Below, one piece after another: positions 53,501 through 64,000 of a stretch of DNA of 64,000 nt. Every line of letters begins with the position of its first letter. Position 1 is the stretch's first letter. A program made the translations under genes and the position numbers. Location: assembly GCA_964059195.1 (NCBI GenBank), contig CAXKWD010000011.1, positions 16,913,478 through 16,977,477 on the forward strand, written 5' to 3'. This DNA comes from Ectobius pallidus (taxonomy: Eukaryota > Arthropoda > Insecta > Blattodea > Ectobiidae). A model generated the notes under the pieces. It was given only the letters and a program-made list of their open reading frames with translations, ran no database searches and was not told where the DNA came from.

Positions 53501-54114
53501 CCAAAAATCTTCTGGAGAATCTTACGTTCAAAACATCTGAGCCGTAGTTCATCTTGTTTAGAGAGCACCCAGGTCTCTGCGCCATACAAAAGTACAGGTC
53601 TAATTAGGGTTTTATAGAGGAGAATCTTAATTCTTCTAGATATTTCAGTGACATTAATCCTGCAATATAATTCAGTATTCATACTATAATAAATTTTGTT
53701 TCTTTTAAGGTCAAGCGATGATTCCTACCAGTACATTCAGAAGAGTAAGTTACCTACCTTACATTTCCAGCCTTCGCTGCCAAGGCTTCCAATCCCTGAA
53801 CTCGAGAAGACATGTGAACGTTACTTGACAGCACAGAAACCAATACTTTCACAAGAAGAGTTCTCCAAGACTGAAGCAATTGTCACCGAATTTAAGAAAG
53901 GAGAGGGCCTGTCACTCCAGAAACAGCTCAAAGATTGGAACAGTAGGAACAAACACACGAATTACATTTCTGAACCTTGGTTTGATAAGTACCTGCGTGA
54001 CAGAGTGCCTTTACCAATAAACTACAATCCACAAGTGGTGTTTGTAAATGAAACGAAGCCTGGTTATGGAACTCAGCTTATACGAACCACTAATATGCTT
54101 ATATCTTCTCTTCG
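50558..54114 (+). CDS. CPT2: carnitine O-palmitoyltransferase 2, mitochondrial, 5' part (exons 1-3)
   Basis: Exons 50558-50599, 53047-53093 and 53710-54114 join in frame (phases 0 and 2) to 164 codons and continue beyond the window. CPT2 is the inner-membrane enzyme that turns long-chain acylcarnitines back into acyl-CoA for beta-oxidation in the mitochondrial matrix. Residues 1-30 form a basic, acid-free transit peptide (MRVICTRVYSNCGK, then IRHNQASAVVTQQRNR). Then comes YIQKSKLPTLHFQPSLPRLP, the conserved carnitine-acyltransferase start, and NKHTNYISEPWFDKYL, matching CPT2 closely. The catalytic His and later exons are not in the window: I found no further exon to 64000, so intron 3 exceeds 9.8 kb. 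Confidence 0.92.
51425..52165 (-). mobile_element. mariner-type palindrome 6 (same family as 9471-10179), CPT2 intron 1
   Basis: Inverted ends CAGTGAGTTCCATGTAAGAG and the complement of CATTGAGTTCCATGCAAGAG, flanked by TA (51423-51424, 52166-52167). Long arms carry the same transposase C-terminal sequence as the 9.5-kb copy. The left arm contains a local duplication of the 'cacagctctaactcc' segment. The centre again retains the LWG block in decayed form. It is plainly a second copy of the same rearranged element. Confidence 0.9.
52185..52480. repeat. degenerate tandem repeat with an inverted unit
   Basis: Units of about 65-85 bases containing 'gctattttcttgca' and 'cagctcttggaac'-like text recur two to three times between 52185 and 52385; an inverted fragment (gtacaagaaaatagcaaaat) lies at 52467-52486. 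Confidence 0.5.
53047..53093 (+). CDS. CPT2: CPT2 exon 2 (47 bases)
   Basis: Acceptor tttcag at 53041-53046, coding IRHNQASAVVTQQRN, donor gtaatt after a split Arg codon (phase 2). Other reading phases hit stops or fail to join exon 3. Confidence 0.78.
53147..53642 (-). mobile_element. 5'-truncated RTE-like LINE insertion in CPT2 intron 2
   Basis: The minus strand reads YKTLIRPVLLYGAETWVLSK, CFERKILQKIFGAI and HIIRMNENEPTRKVLLSDPG, the region after the reverse transcriptase of an RTE-type LINE. It ends in an (AAG)n tail. It is flanked by the 13-bp duplication TTTCAGTGACATT (53134-53146 and 53643-53655). The frame is open over 170 codons, so it is a fairly recent insertion. It lies between the 47-base exon 2 and exon 3. 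Confidence 0.93.
53710..54114 (+). CDS. CPT2: CPT2 exon 3
   Basis: Acceptor ttttaag; starts SSDDSYQYIQKSKLPTLHFQ and ends NMLISSLR split at gtgagt (phase 2). About 135 residues, strongly similar to residues near the start of animal CPT2 (RLPIPELEKTCERYLTAQKP). Confidence 0.95.
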
Positions 54115-54170
54115 GTGAGTGTTACATTCAATTCATTACTATTTATGTATTTTAATACATTGGTCACAAG

Positions 54171-55061
54171 TAGGGAGACCATAATATTTTGAGCTGAAAA
54201 CAGGACATCCCAAGTAAGTCAGTTTAACCCCTCTCCCTAAAAAAGTAATAGAAATTATTATTATTTTATTATTATTAATATTTATAATTAATAATAATAA
54301 TCATCATCATCATTAAGGAACTAACACAGTTTAAGACCAGGAGAGTAAATAGGGCCTAAGTCTATAGATTTATAAATTATAATAATAAATTTAATATTAA
54401 AATCTCAGGCGAATGCTATGATAACTTATATATAGCGTTCCTCCCCCTCCTGATTATTCATGAATCATGAATTTGAGGACTAACACTGACTGATTTTCAG
54501 GGACAGAGACTTCTTCTTGTCAGGATGTTGCAACTCTGTTTAAATGCATGTGGACTTAAAATTAGCATATTATGTTTCATTCAAAAATACTAAGATTATA
54601 ATTGTTGGTCGAGAAAGCCATCGCAGCTCTTGCCTGCACCTTTATACTAAAAACAGCAATACAAACAATACATCTAGGCTGCAGCCTATCTGGATAACGA
54701 TCGGATCTTAATGAAATAACCTATTTTAAATATCATGCCTACTAAGTGTTCTACATGCAAACAAGAACTTACTCAATCGTATAGGCCTACTAGCTGCTAT
54801 ATTCAAACCAGAACTATTGTCACCCAGAAAAAGTATTCTACAATGAAAGAACTCGTCAACAAATTTCAGCCAGCATCGACATCTAAAACTATGAAATTTA
54901 ATATGATATACAGATATAACTACATGTTCTATTCTTGAACTTATTCCTAGAATTTTATATAAACAGGACAGTTGGTGATTTTTTGGAACACCGATGGGAT
55001 GTCCAAGACAGACCTAAGAAACGGGACGGTCCTGATAGAATCTGTATATACGGTCACCCTA
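54171..55061. mobile_element. non-autonomous hAT element (CPT2 intron 3)
   Basis: The inverted ends TAGGGAGACCATA and the complement of TAGGGTGACCGTA, with continuing 'aaacaggac'/'gtcctg' homology, are flanked by a perfect 8-bp duplication GTCACAAG (54163-54170 and 55062-55069). A 67-codon frame at 54735 with CSTCKQELTQS has a Cys-x2-Cys pair but I cannot assign it. Confidence 0.9.
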
Positions 55062-55069
55062 GTCACAAG

Positions 55070-57060
55070 ACATTCCCTGTTCAGCCTTTCCTCCTCCAGC
55101 GCTAGGTGATGGATAGTGTAACTTTTCATTTTTGTGCACAGTTCAATTTTTAGGTTTACTATAGCTCATATCTGGGTTTCTACACTTGGTGTTCCAAGTG
55201 GATGCGTGGGCCTTAGCTTGCATACCAATACTCCCATTGGCTACCGACGAACTTTTGTCTCATCGGTCTTTTACTCAAAGTCTTGGCAACCACTTTATTC
55301 ATGCGCCAATGCTACCAGAATGTTGCTGGTCATGTGGTATATGGCCCATTTTCCCCATTCAAACTATATTCATTGATTTATAGGTAAGTGGCAATTAGGT
55401 TAGGAATAGTGATATTAGTGTTAGTTACATGTAGGCCAAGGTTTGTGCCAGTTAGGTTAGGAATATTGATAATAGTGATATGTGTTAGTGACGTGTAGAG
55501 CTAGGTTGGTGGCAGTTACATTAGGAACTACTGGGGTTGATCACCATCAAGTTTGCAGCCCTGTTTTTGGATGAAGTGACCCAACGACTCCCTCCCCTCC
55601 TGCAGCTGAGCAAACGATTCTCATGAATATGCATCATTTCATAGCACCATTTGAGGTTAAATTTGTGTGATTTTGTTAGCGATTTTACTTATATTTAGAA
55701 TATTCCTACAAGAAAAAGGTGCTTACAAATGCATGGATTCTACAGGTTTTGAAGAACAAGATAATGGGAAATTTTACGGTTTTTCTTAAAAAAAAAGAAG
55801 AGAAAGACCCAGATATAAGCTATATAAACCTCGTAAAAGTGATAATACCTATGTAGTGGTGATTTCAAGCCTAGGCCATGGAATGTACCATCCACTTACA
55901 CCTTTTTTTTAGTGAAATTAAAGTACGATTTAAAGGTACTTACATGAATTTACTGCTAGTATGCAAAACGAATTCTAGAACAATTTGGACGTGTATAGGC
56001 CTATGGCTTGTTAAATTCATGAGACCATAATATTAGCTTAGCAGACCCTGTCCAATTTCCGTGCAATAATTATTTTCTTAACTGCTTCTTGACCATTCTA
56101 ACTTATAAGGGAGGATGTTCTGTGAGATACCATTAAGACAAGTACTACTAGAAAGTCTTGTGAGTAGCCTATAATGAAAAAAAAAAAATGTTATTACTTT
56201 GTGTGTAAAATTATTAAGATGTTGCATGTTTTGTTGCAAGGTTTGAAACAAGTAGATCTAATTGACTCTGCACGCAACAATTTAACACTTTAGAGATCAG
56301 ACATTTAGCTTCCTACTTGTGCTAGAAAACCCTATCAATTTTATAATTTTTCAGACTGAAATTGTTAGAAATGTAGCCTACTAATTATATTTGCAAAATC
56401 AATACAGATTATCAAGGAGGATACTTCAGTTATCATTTTCTTCCAGTAATGTGGATAAGTAGACTGGATACAGACTAAAAGGGATAAGTATTTATAGATG
56501 TTCAAGTTAGAAAAAAAATGATTATGTGAATTAGTAGTATGTAGTTAATGTCAACTTTGTCTTCTGTAATCTCATTTTCTTCTGTCATCTAATGTCTGTG
56601 GCATCTTCTCTTTACGAAATCCAGTAACTGTTGAGTCAAACAAAGCTAAAACATAAGTGAAAATAACAGGAAGTGTTCGTTCAGAACTGAATATTGCATT
56701 GGAAATACCGTAGTAGGTGGAAATGTAAAAAACAACTATTTCTTTATATGTTTTTCTTTTTCATTCCATTGAAGAAATAAAGATGGCATTAATGATCAGC
56801 AGTGTTCAGAAATGTTAATGGATATGTTACCATAAATGCTTAGCACGAAATAGACCCCACCAACAAAGTATAAGTTATTTAATATGATAGCCCAAACTAT
56901 ACTCAGGCTTTGTCTGCTTGCAACTTTCAGCTGCACTGAGTATAGATCGGGCTTGGTCCTCAAAGTGTTAAAAGACCCTGCCCAAGGGGGTTGCGATACA
57001 GTACAAGGATAGTCAGCAATATGCTAACACTTGAAGTTACAGTTAAACTTACAAATGAAA
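55070..57060. other. CPT2 intron 3, few features
   Basis: Contains a short tandem repeat at 55389-55530 (units of about 65 bases with 'agttaggttaggaat'). Otherwise AT-rich intron with no supported element. Confidence 0.45.
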
Positions 57061-57063
57061 CTA

Positions 57064-57535
57064 CGAGGGGCATACTGAAAGTCGTGAGCAACATTTTTTC
57101 ACAACCTTAATCTTTATTTGTAAGTGAAACCAAGTATATCATCTCAATCTACAGACCTTTCTTTCACTTTTCCACATAGTTTCCATTTTTTTGCACGTTT
57201 CTCATCATTCTGCAAGTTTGAAAATACCCTTGCGATAGAATTCCATTCCAGCTGCCCATAGACACAAACCTTCCGATAACCTAAGCTGTGAATCATTTCT
57301 TGCACCGCACTATGTCCAACTGCAAGTTTTGCAGCTGGAACGGAATTCTATCGCAAGGATATTTTCAAACTTGCAGAACGATGGGAAATGTGTGCAAAAA
57401 AAAAAAAACCAAACGGAGACAATGTGGAAAAGTGAATGAAAGGTCTGTAGATTGAGATGGTGTACTTGGTTTCACTTACAATTAAAGATGAAGGTTGTGA
57501 AAGAATGTTGCTCACGATTTTCAGTATGCCCCTCG
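57064..57535 (-). mobile_element. mariner palindrome 7 (same family as 16134-16817), CPT2 intron 3
   Basis: The inverted ends CGAGGGGCATACTGAAAGTC and the complement of CGAGGGGCATACTGAAAATC are flanked by TA (57062-57063, 57536-57537). Each arm of about 190 bases carries the FYRKG.FKLAERW-type C-terminus and 3' end. The centre keeps only about 80 bases of the transposase N-terminal part. It is a smaller version of the 16.1-kb element with the same arm boundary. Confidence 0.92.
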
Positions 57536-57539
57536 TACT

Positions 57540-60500
57540 TTTATACCACTTTTGCATATGATTTTCTTCAGTTTTTTCTCCAGATCTTTTCGTCAAGTTG
57601 AGCTGACTCAACTGATGTTTGCATTCTGTATTTCTATGTGACTGTATCTATATACAGTACATATAGTACATATAATTTGTTAGTTCAAGTACTGTGACCT
57701 CAACACTTCATTTCAAGATATCAAGACATGTTATATGTTATTTCTGCATTATGTAGTATATGTTATATATCTCGTATATTAGCATAAAGTATAGTCTATA
57801 GACCAGGGTGTAGAATTTCAAGTCTGAAAGCAACAGACCAACCAGTAATTTAATCACCATAATCACCATTATGGTTACATATGGTTTTAGCATTAAAGCA
57901 TTTTGGAATTACGAAGAACTCCTACTTGTTCTTTACATATAAAATATTACAGCATATAACCCTTTTAGATAGTAGGCCTATGCAAAATTAAATAAACACA
58001 GTCCCACTGAACAACCCTGCTCCCTTTAAAAAATACTAATTACTAGATTGTAATTTTTGCATGGCACCAACTAATTTGTAATGAATTGTTAAAACAAACT
58101 AAATATTTTGGAAGTTTTCAACTGATTGAAAGCTTTACCAGCTGCAGCAAACAACAGCCAAACACACAAACTAAATTGTTAGTAACTGGGGGATCTAGAG
58201 CAACAATTGGCTAAAACACAAAGAACCAAAACCAATAAAAGTTGCTTGGGAAATTCAAATGGTATGAATAACTTCTGGATAATTTTTAACGCTCCCGAGT
58301 AAATTCAGCGATCTTGTTCATGTCAAAAGTGACTGCTTGTGGCAATATCTACTATTAAATTTGAATTTTGCTGCAAAAACTAATAATCAAATAAATAAGA
58401 TTGCAGTTTATCAAAATTGAATCTTTGTCACCAATGGCGATCTGGCGACTGGAAATTTCACACCCTGCTATAGACTGTAGATTAAGTCTACATGGATGTG
58501 TTTTAGGGAGTGGGATGTGGGGATTGGGATTGTCCTGAGAGATCGGAGCACACAATTATTTGTACAAGAAGTGTTGACTAATGCGTGAGAACAATGCCAA
58601 AATATCTTTTTTATTATTGCAGATTTCCATGGTTTTTTCATTCTAACTCCTGTAGTATTATTTCCCACGTGTAGGTCTACATAAATCAGTATAGACATTA
58701 AAATTATGTACTTATTTTCCAGTTGTGAAATATGAACACTATATGATTTTTCTAAAAATGCAAGATGCTGTTAAGACAATATACATTATTTAGTTGTTAT
58801 TACACAAAGAAGGAACAACATTATACCAATAAGTGTCAAAAGGAGTAAACCTTCCTCCTTATTTCTTGGTGCATAGGGACACAAGTAACTCCTTTTTTCT
58901 ATGATGATGAAGTTAATAATTAAAATAGACAGCAGTTTATTAATTAAAATGGTGTTCAAGTAAGAGGAAAAAAGCAGTGTGAAATTATTGATGTTCGAGA
59001 CAGTAGGGCAGTAAATAAGAGAGTAACAGAAGTTCTGTTTGACTCATCATTTACAGTTGTATATAAAATTAATTTTTTTGTTGTTGTTTGCTTCTTTCAG
59101 GTGGTGTGGCTTTGCTCCTTCACTCTCTTCCTCAATTTCAAGAGTAATGTGTCACTTTTTTTTTTGTTTACTAACAACAGTAGTGGATCTTGATTTCAGT
59201 ATTTATTAGAACAAGTTGAAACTTTTCTTAGGGGAGAGAAGAGGCATTATTGCATTGTTTAGATTTGTTAAATAAATCATAGGTGACACAGTGATCCTCA
59301 AAGAATTTTATTGTTTATTAATAGCAGAATCCTTTATTTCATTTACATTTGAAAATGTTTAATATAAAATCAAAATATAACTTCTTAGTAAATTATAGAA
59401 GGGAACTTCTTGCTCCAAGAATTGAGTTATTGACTCTTTTTAATATTAGTATTAACTATTTATTGTTATTGCTGTGTGATATCGAGTACACTACTGCTGA
59501 ATACATTATAGATTACAATTTACTGCCATTTTTGCAACAACTCAATATTTTAATAACTTCATAACCCTAGGGATACCTACTTTTCATGATGGAAGATTTA
59601 CAAAATCATGTTATATTGAAGTGTTAATCCCCCCCGTAAATATCTTAACTGTGCAGTTCTGCATTTGTGAATTGAAGGAATTCTTCCTGTTTTGTAAATG
59701 TTGAAATATTATTTTTTTTTTTCAATTGGACACAATTTTATTTAATATTTCCTTTACAATTATTTAATTAGAAGTAAATATTTATCAGTACACATTATTA
59801 ATAAGCTCATGGAATTTTTATTGATTACTTTCACAATTTGTTCCATTCTGTGTCTCAGAAGTGTGAATTTTGTGGCAACACCTGTTTTTGTATATAATTA
59901 ACACCAAAATTTGTCATATTTTTATAATGAAATTTAAGAGTTTTATTCACCGTCCAATAGCATCCCCATTCATAACATGTAAGTGTACAGGTATAACTAT
60001 AGCTATTTGTGTCATATTGCCATGGTTGTTAGTGCATGCTCTGGGATTTAGTTGCTCCATGTTGTCTTGATGGATGTAGTTGGGTAATTTTATGTATGCA
60101 CACAGTTTGGCCAGATACCTTTCTTCTGTAACTGATTTAGTTGACCTCTTAACATACACGTTATTTACAAAATTATTTATATTTTCATCTAATTTTGTTC
60201 TTGCCAATGTGGAATCTTCATTAAAGTATAAGGGCAATAACAATTGAACTCAGTTTTATGGCCGTGACAGTGAAAAAACTTAAAAATTCCTAATTTAAAA
60301 TCCTGAGTATACTAATTAAAATAAGCATGTGATTTAAATTACACATTTATATGCATATGATGTTATAGCTTCTATAATATTAAGTTTAGTATCTTCAGAA
60401 GTGTCAGATTTATTAATTCGATATTTGAATCTTTGTAACTCTCCATTTTCATTAAACATGCAAAATACAGTGCAATACAATACGATACCAGGAAAAGGCA

Positions 60501-61604
60501 CTACAACACATGCCTTAATCAAAGACCTGTGTTGGGTGATATGAAGAGATAAAAGGAAATCTGACGTGAATCACACAACTTCCTCTGCCCAAATAAAATG
60601 TTTGCCTCTTAGTATAATATATTATGTATGACATTCTCTTTATGTAAATTGGTTGTAAAAATGAAGAGAATGTTATTACCACATTGCATTGCTGAAGGAT
60701 ACACAATCCAAATAAAATCTTATTAATGCACTCACATTACTTTCTTTACTCTAAGCATGGCCAACACATCCTTCTCACTTCACATACTTCACATTCTGAT
60801 AGAGGCCATATTGCAAAGAGTGAGTATTGAGTTTTTTCACCCTGTTGCGAAGCTTATTGTTCGCCAGGCAGGACTGAGATCCTACAAACAGTGGCGGCTT
60901 ACAACTACCCTTCAGAGAATTTTTTCGAAAAAATGTTTCAAATAAAAGTTTTAACTCTTAGTATAAGCACCTCATGTACAAAATCTAAACAAAATCATTG
61001 TAGCCATTTTCTAGGAAATCACAAAAAACAAAATTTTCTTCTTGAAAATAAGAGAAAGTCATCACCAATCTTCATATCACATCCCACGAAGGTACCTAAC
61101 CCAAATACAAAATTTAGTTTTCATGCAATTTTCCATTCTGGAGCTAGGCTGTTCACAGACATGTTACTGAAAATAATATTATTTTTGGATTCAGTAGACC
61201 TCAAAACATGTATTCATGTTAAAAACTCAGCTTTGAATTTGGGGGTCAAACACAATACTTCCTGTACCTATGGTACAGGCAGAGGAAGTAAAAATAGAGG
61301 TGAAATGAATATATTTGATTTTTAAAATGTATTGAATCAAACCCTGTGACTCCGCACACAGAGCATAGGACTTCTTGGTGTAAGTTTCATTTGTTGAAAC
61401 TAATTTTCCTATAGAAGACAAACTGAGAAGTGCTAAGTCTATCGACTCGATGACCATGTAGTAGGAATCTGATATTACTTGGTTGTGAAAGGGTCGGGAA
61501 TTCTGTCAAGGTTGTCTCATTTAGACTTGCAGTTCTTTAACATGCTTTATCTACTTCTTGTTTTTGGAAGAGAAGTCCATAAGGCCTTAACTGTACCAGA
61601 GGGA
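57540..61604. other. CPT2 intron 3, nothing firmly recognised
   Basis: About 4 kb of AT-rich intron. Frames here resemble no protein. No CPT2 exon was found. Confidence 0.45.
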
Positions 61605-61607
61605 AAT

Positions 61608-61772
61608 TAATTAATTTATTTCATCTGGGACCTATGGCTTTTAGTCCCTCCTGGAGGACTTGTGCTCAGTATTTTTACATCATGAATAGTCCATAGACCT
61701 CGGCATGGTTTGAGCTCACAATCCTTGAATCCAGAGGTAAACGTATTACCTCCAAACCACTGAGGCCAACCT
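61608..61772 (-). mobile_element. tRNA-headed SINE fragment, minus orientation
   Basis: Minus-strand head GGTTGGCCTCAGTGGTTTGG (box A) and a box-B-like TGTGAGCTCAAACCAT. The short body includes 'aggagggactaaaagcc'. Resembles the 3440-3672 type. Confidence 0.5.
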
Positions 61773-62108
61773 TTAAAATGTTGCCAGAAGCTAAAAGTTA
61801 TCCCCAGGCTTATTCAGGCATTTTTCATTTATTGTTTGTTACAATTAAAATACCTGAATGTATTCGGGAATGTGTGTTAAGAGGTTTTACTTCAAGATTC
61901 AAATTTATCTTACGGAAAACTAATTACAAGTTACTTATAATTAATGTAAATTATCCTGGCTATCGCTGCACCTATTGAGATGATATTGAAATAAAAATGC
62001 TGAAATCACAGTTCCACTACAAGAACATGAAGTCTATCTTTCTAGGTAATGTTAAACTTGCTCATTTCGTCTGTCTGAATTGGGATTCTTGTTCTGAATG
62101 TAATTTGT

Positions 62109-63303
62109 AAATTAAATGGATAAAGAAACCGTGAGATGGCACAATGTCTGCTACTTGTTTGAGAACTGAACTCTGCAGCCACCATGAATTTAAACTGCTG
62201 GTAATAATAATAATGCTTTATTTGCTTATAGACTTTTACAGGAAAAGTTTCCAGCATCGTCACATTTAACATATTATTAACACTTTAGGCATTTGATACA
62301 TTTTCAATAATTAGTTACAAATTACACTATTAAATATCATTAAAAAACTAATTATAAAATTACAATTTAATGTAATATTAAATTGTATTATAATTCATTA
62401 TAAAATTACATTATTAAACATTTAAAAAAAAACACTATAACCACATTTTAAAATTCTAAACTTTATTAATATGAGTTTCAATAGCAAATTAGTTAATTAA
62501 GCTAAAATTCATCTAATCTATAGAGACATCTTTGTATCAGATAATTTTTAAGTGTAATGTTAAAATTTCCTTTCTGTTTCTTTTTTTTTTTTATAGGTAA
62601 CTTATTGTACAGTAAAATTCCCTTACATAACGGATCTTTGTATGTTGAATTTTTATTTATTGTCACCCTGTGGTAGTCTGTTTCACCTCTTGTGCAGTGA
62701 GAATGTATGTCTTTATTTACTGGAGGCTGTTTTTTATTCCTATTTTATTCCTATTCAAGCAAGATACTGACTTGTGCATATCTACATCTTTAGTACCTCA
62801 ATTCTTAATTTTTTCATTTGTCTTCCATAATATTTTTTTCAGATGAATTAGTGGAAGGGGATGTAGCATTTTGCTACTCTGGTCTTTTCTTTCACAGCTG
62901 TAATTTAACCATGCAGTGCACACACTAGATCTTGAACCATGTGAGACCTGCAGTTTACCATGCTTACACTTTACTAAATGAGTAGTTAATAATAATAGTA
63001 ATGTGGAGATTTTAGCAGCATAGTTATAGTGGTGAATTGATTACTGCCTCTCTAGTTTTTAACACTTTGTGGTCGAAGCCTTCTATGTTACATCTTATAA
63101 TCCCATTCTGTTACGCAAATTTAATTATGCTTATTTTATGTTAAAACGGCAGGTGGATTATGTTTTGTGCTACTAAAGATGTAGATATGCACAAGTCGTC
63201 ATCTTGATTACCAGCAGTTTAAATTCATGTTGGCTGTAGTGTTCAGTTCTCAAACAAGTAGCAGAGGTTGTGCCATCTCACTGTTTCTTTATCCATTTAA
63301 TTT
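62109..63303. mobile_element. palindromic element with its left arm split by an insertion
   Basis: The right arm is continuous at 63168-63303. Its complement lies in two pieces on the left: 62109-62203 (outer, aattaaatggataaagaaac) and 62756-62796 (inner, cttgtgcatatctacatctt). Joining these would make a single foldback of about 640 bases. The loop (62797-63167) is AT-rich. No transposase is recognisable. Confidence 0.78.
62204..62755 (-). mobile_element. insertion within the palindrome, likely retroelement 3' end
   Basis: It starts at a (TAA)n repeat followed by tgctttatttgcttatagac and very AT-rich text, the layout of a minus-oriented non-LTR 3' end. It exactly fills the gap in the left arm. 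No coding sequence is visible. Confidence 0.5.
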
Positions 63304-63309
63304 TAATTT

Positions 63310-63602
63310 TCTTTCTTCATTTTCGTCTTCCTTTTCTGACTTTCCTGTTATTCCCTTCCTTTCATCCCTTCTTTCCATTTTCTTTTCTTTTCTTAATTAT
63401 TTTCATTTTCTTCCCTTCCTTCTATCTTCCTTAATTCCTTTAATTTTCTTTCCTTTCCTGTTTTATATTTCTTCCTCTTTCTATCGATTCTTCATGTGTC
63501 CTTCCCCTTCACACCCTTCCCTTTATTTTTTATTTGTTTCCTCTTTCTCCTCATATCTTAATTCCTTTTTCTTCTTTCTTCCATTCTTTCCTTCCTTCCC
63601 AC
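63310..63602. repeat. long pyrimidine-rich tract
   Basis: About 290 bases of tttcc/cttt on the plus strand with few purines. The 150-codon frame across it is only Phe/Ser/Leu repeat and is not a gene. Confidence 0.9.
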
Positions 63603-64000
63603 CCTTAGACAATTGTATGGTATTTAAAATTTCGCTAAATATTGGAGGTGATTTGCATTCTTTTTATTTTAATTATTAACATGTACACATTTGGGATGAA
63701 ACTGGCTGCTGCTCCAAAAAGTTAAGTGTCAATCATATACTTCCATGATAATTTGGGAATACCAATTTTGGGTCTCAGGACTGTATAATTTTCATGGTTA
63801 TAATGATGGATAGGTATTTATAAAATCTAAGAACTGTGTAAAGAAATGCCCAAGCCAATGGTCAGTTTCATTTTGACAAAGTTTACATTGGTATTTTAAA
63901 ACATTTAATATTGGTGTTTTTTGCACGTATATAGGATGTTGTGATTAAAATAAAACTTACTTCCCGAGTAGAAAGCAGATATATGCTTGAGTGGCCAGCT

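Noticed and set aside
7912..57535. Palindromes as assembly artefacts
   Set aside because: TA duplications, several families, diverged arms and different copy ages argue against a single technical cause, though raw reads would settle it.
63227..63679. 150-codon Phe/Ser/Leu frame
   Set aside because: Low-complexity pyrimidine tract; no domain and no splice context.
1..64000. CRISPR arrays, bacterial operons, ribosome binding sites
   Set aside because: None seen; splice sites, SINEs and LINEs show eukaryotic DNA.
59101..64000. Further CPT2 exons
   Set aside because: Candidate acceptors (for example before 59101) give frames with early stops and no similarity to the next CPT2 segment.

Overview
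This looks like nuclear DNA from an arthropod, most likely an insect. The evidence is AT-rich sequence with long introns, GT/AG splice sites, many mariner-, hAT- and pogo-type DNA transposons, RTE-type LINEs, tRNA-headed SINEs and a short TTAGG-like tract. A large repeat-rich genome such as a cockroach, termite or other hemimetabolous insect would fit, but the species cannot be fixed from this window.

Two host genes are well supported. They stand head to head about 1 kb apart. On the minus strand, 49529 down to 14631, is a complete gene for an axonemal dynein intermediate chain of the WDR63/DNAI3 type. I could assemble 17 coding exons with matching phases into one open frame of 1088 codons. 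On the plus strand, starting at 50558, is the 5' part of a mitochondrial carnitine O-palmitoyltransferase 2 (CPT2) gene: three exons covering a transit peptide and the first part of the enzyme. The rest lies beyond the right edge. The intergenic region holds three TATCGAT-type (DRE-like) motifs. A possible last exon of an unidentified third gene occupies bases 1-106. A 5'-truncated RPS24 retropseudogene sits in a DNAI3 intron.

Layout: 1-14.6 kb is intergenic and full of repeats. 14.6-49.5 kb is DNAI3, with introns carrying mariner palindromes, nested hAT elements, SINEs and a nearly full-length but broken RTE LINE at 42-45.4 kb. 49.5-50.6 kb is the shared promoter region. 50.6-64 kb is CPT2 exons 1-3 plus a long third intron with further transposons.

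The most unusual feature is a repeated architecture. Seven mariner/Tc1 derivatives (7.9, 9.5, 15.1, 16.1, 18.1, 51.4 and 57.1 kb), belonging to about five different families, each carry the transposase C-terminus plus 3' terminus at both ends in inverted orientation. They are palindromes with two 3' ends facing outward and the true 5' end lost. Two families are present twice with the same arrangement, so the rearranged form itself appears to have transposed. The second unexplained signal is the palindromic octamer TAGGCCTA, which I count 12 times where fewer than one is expected from composition.
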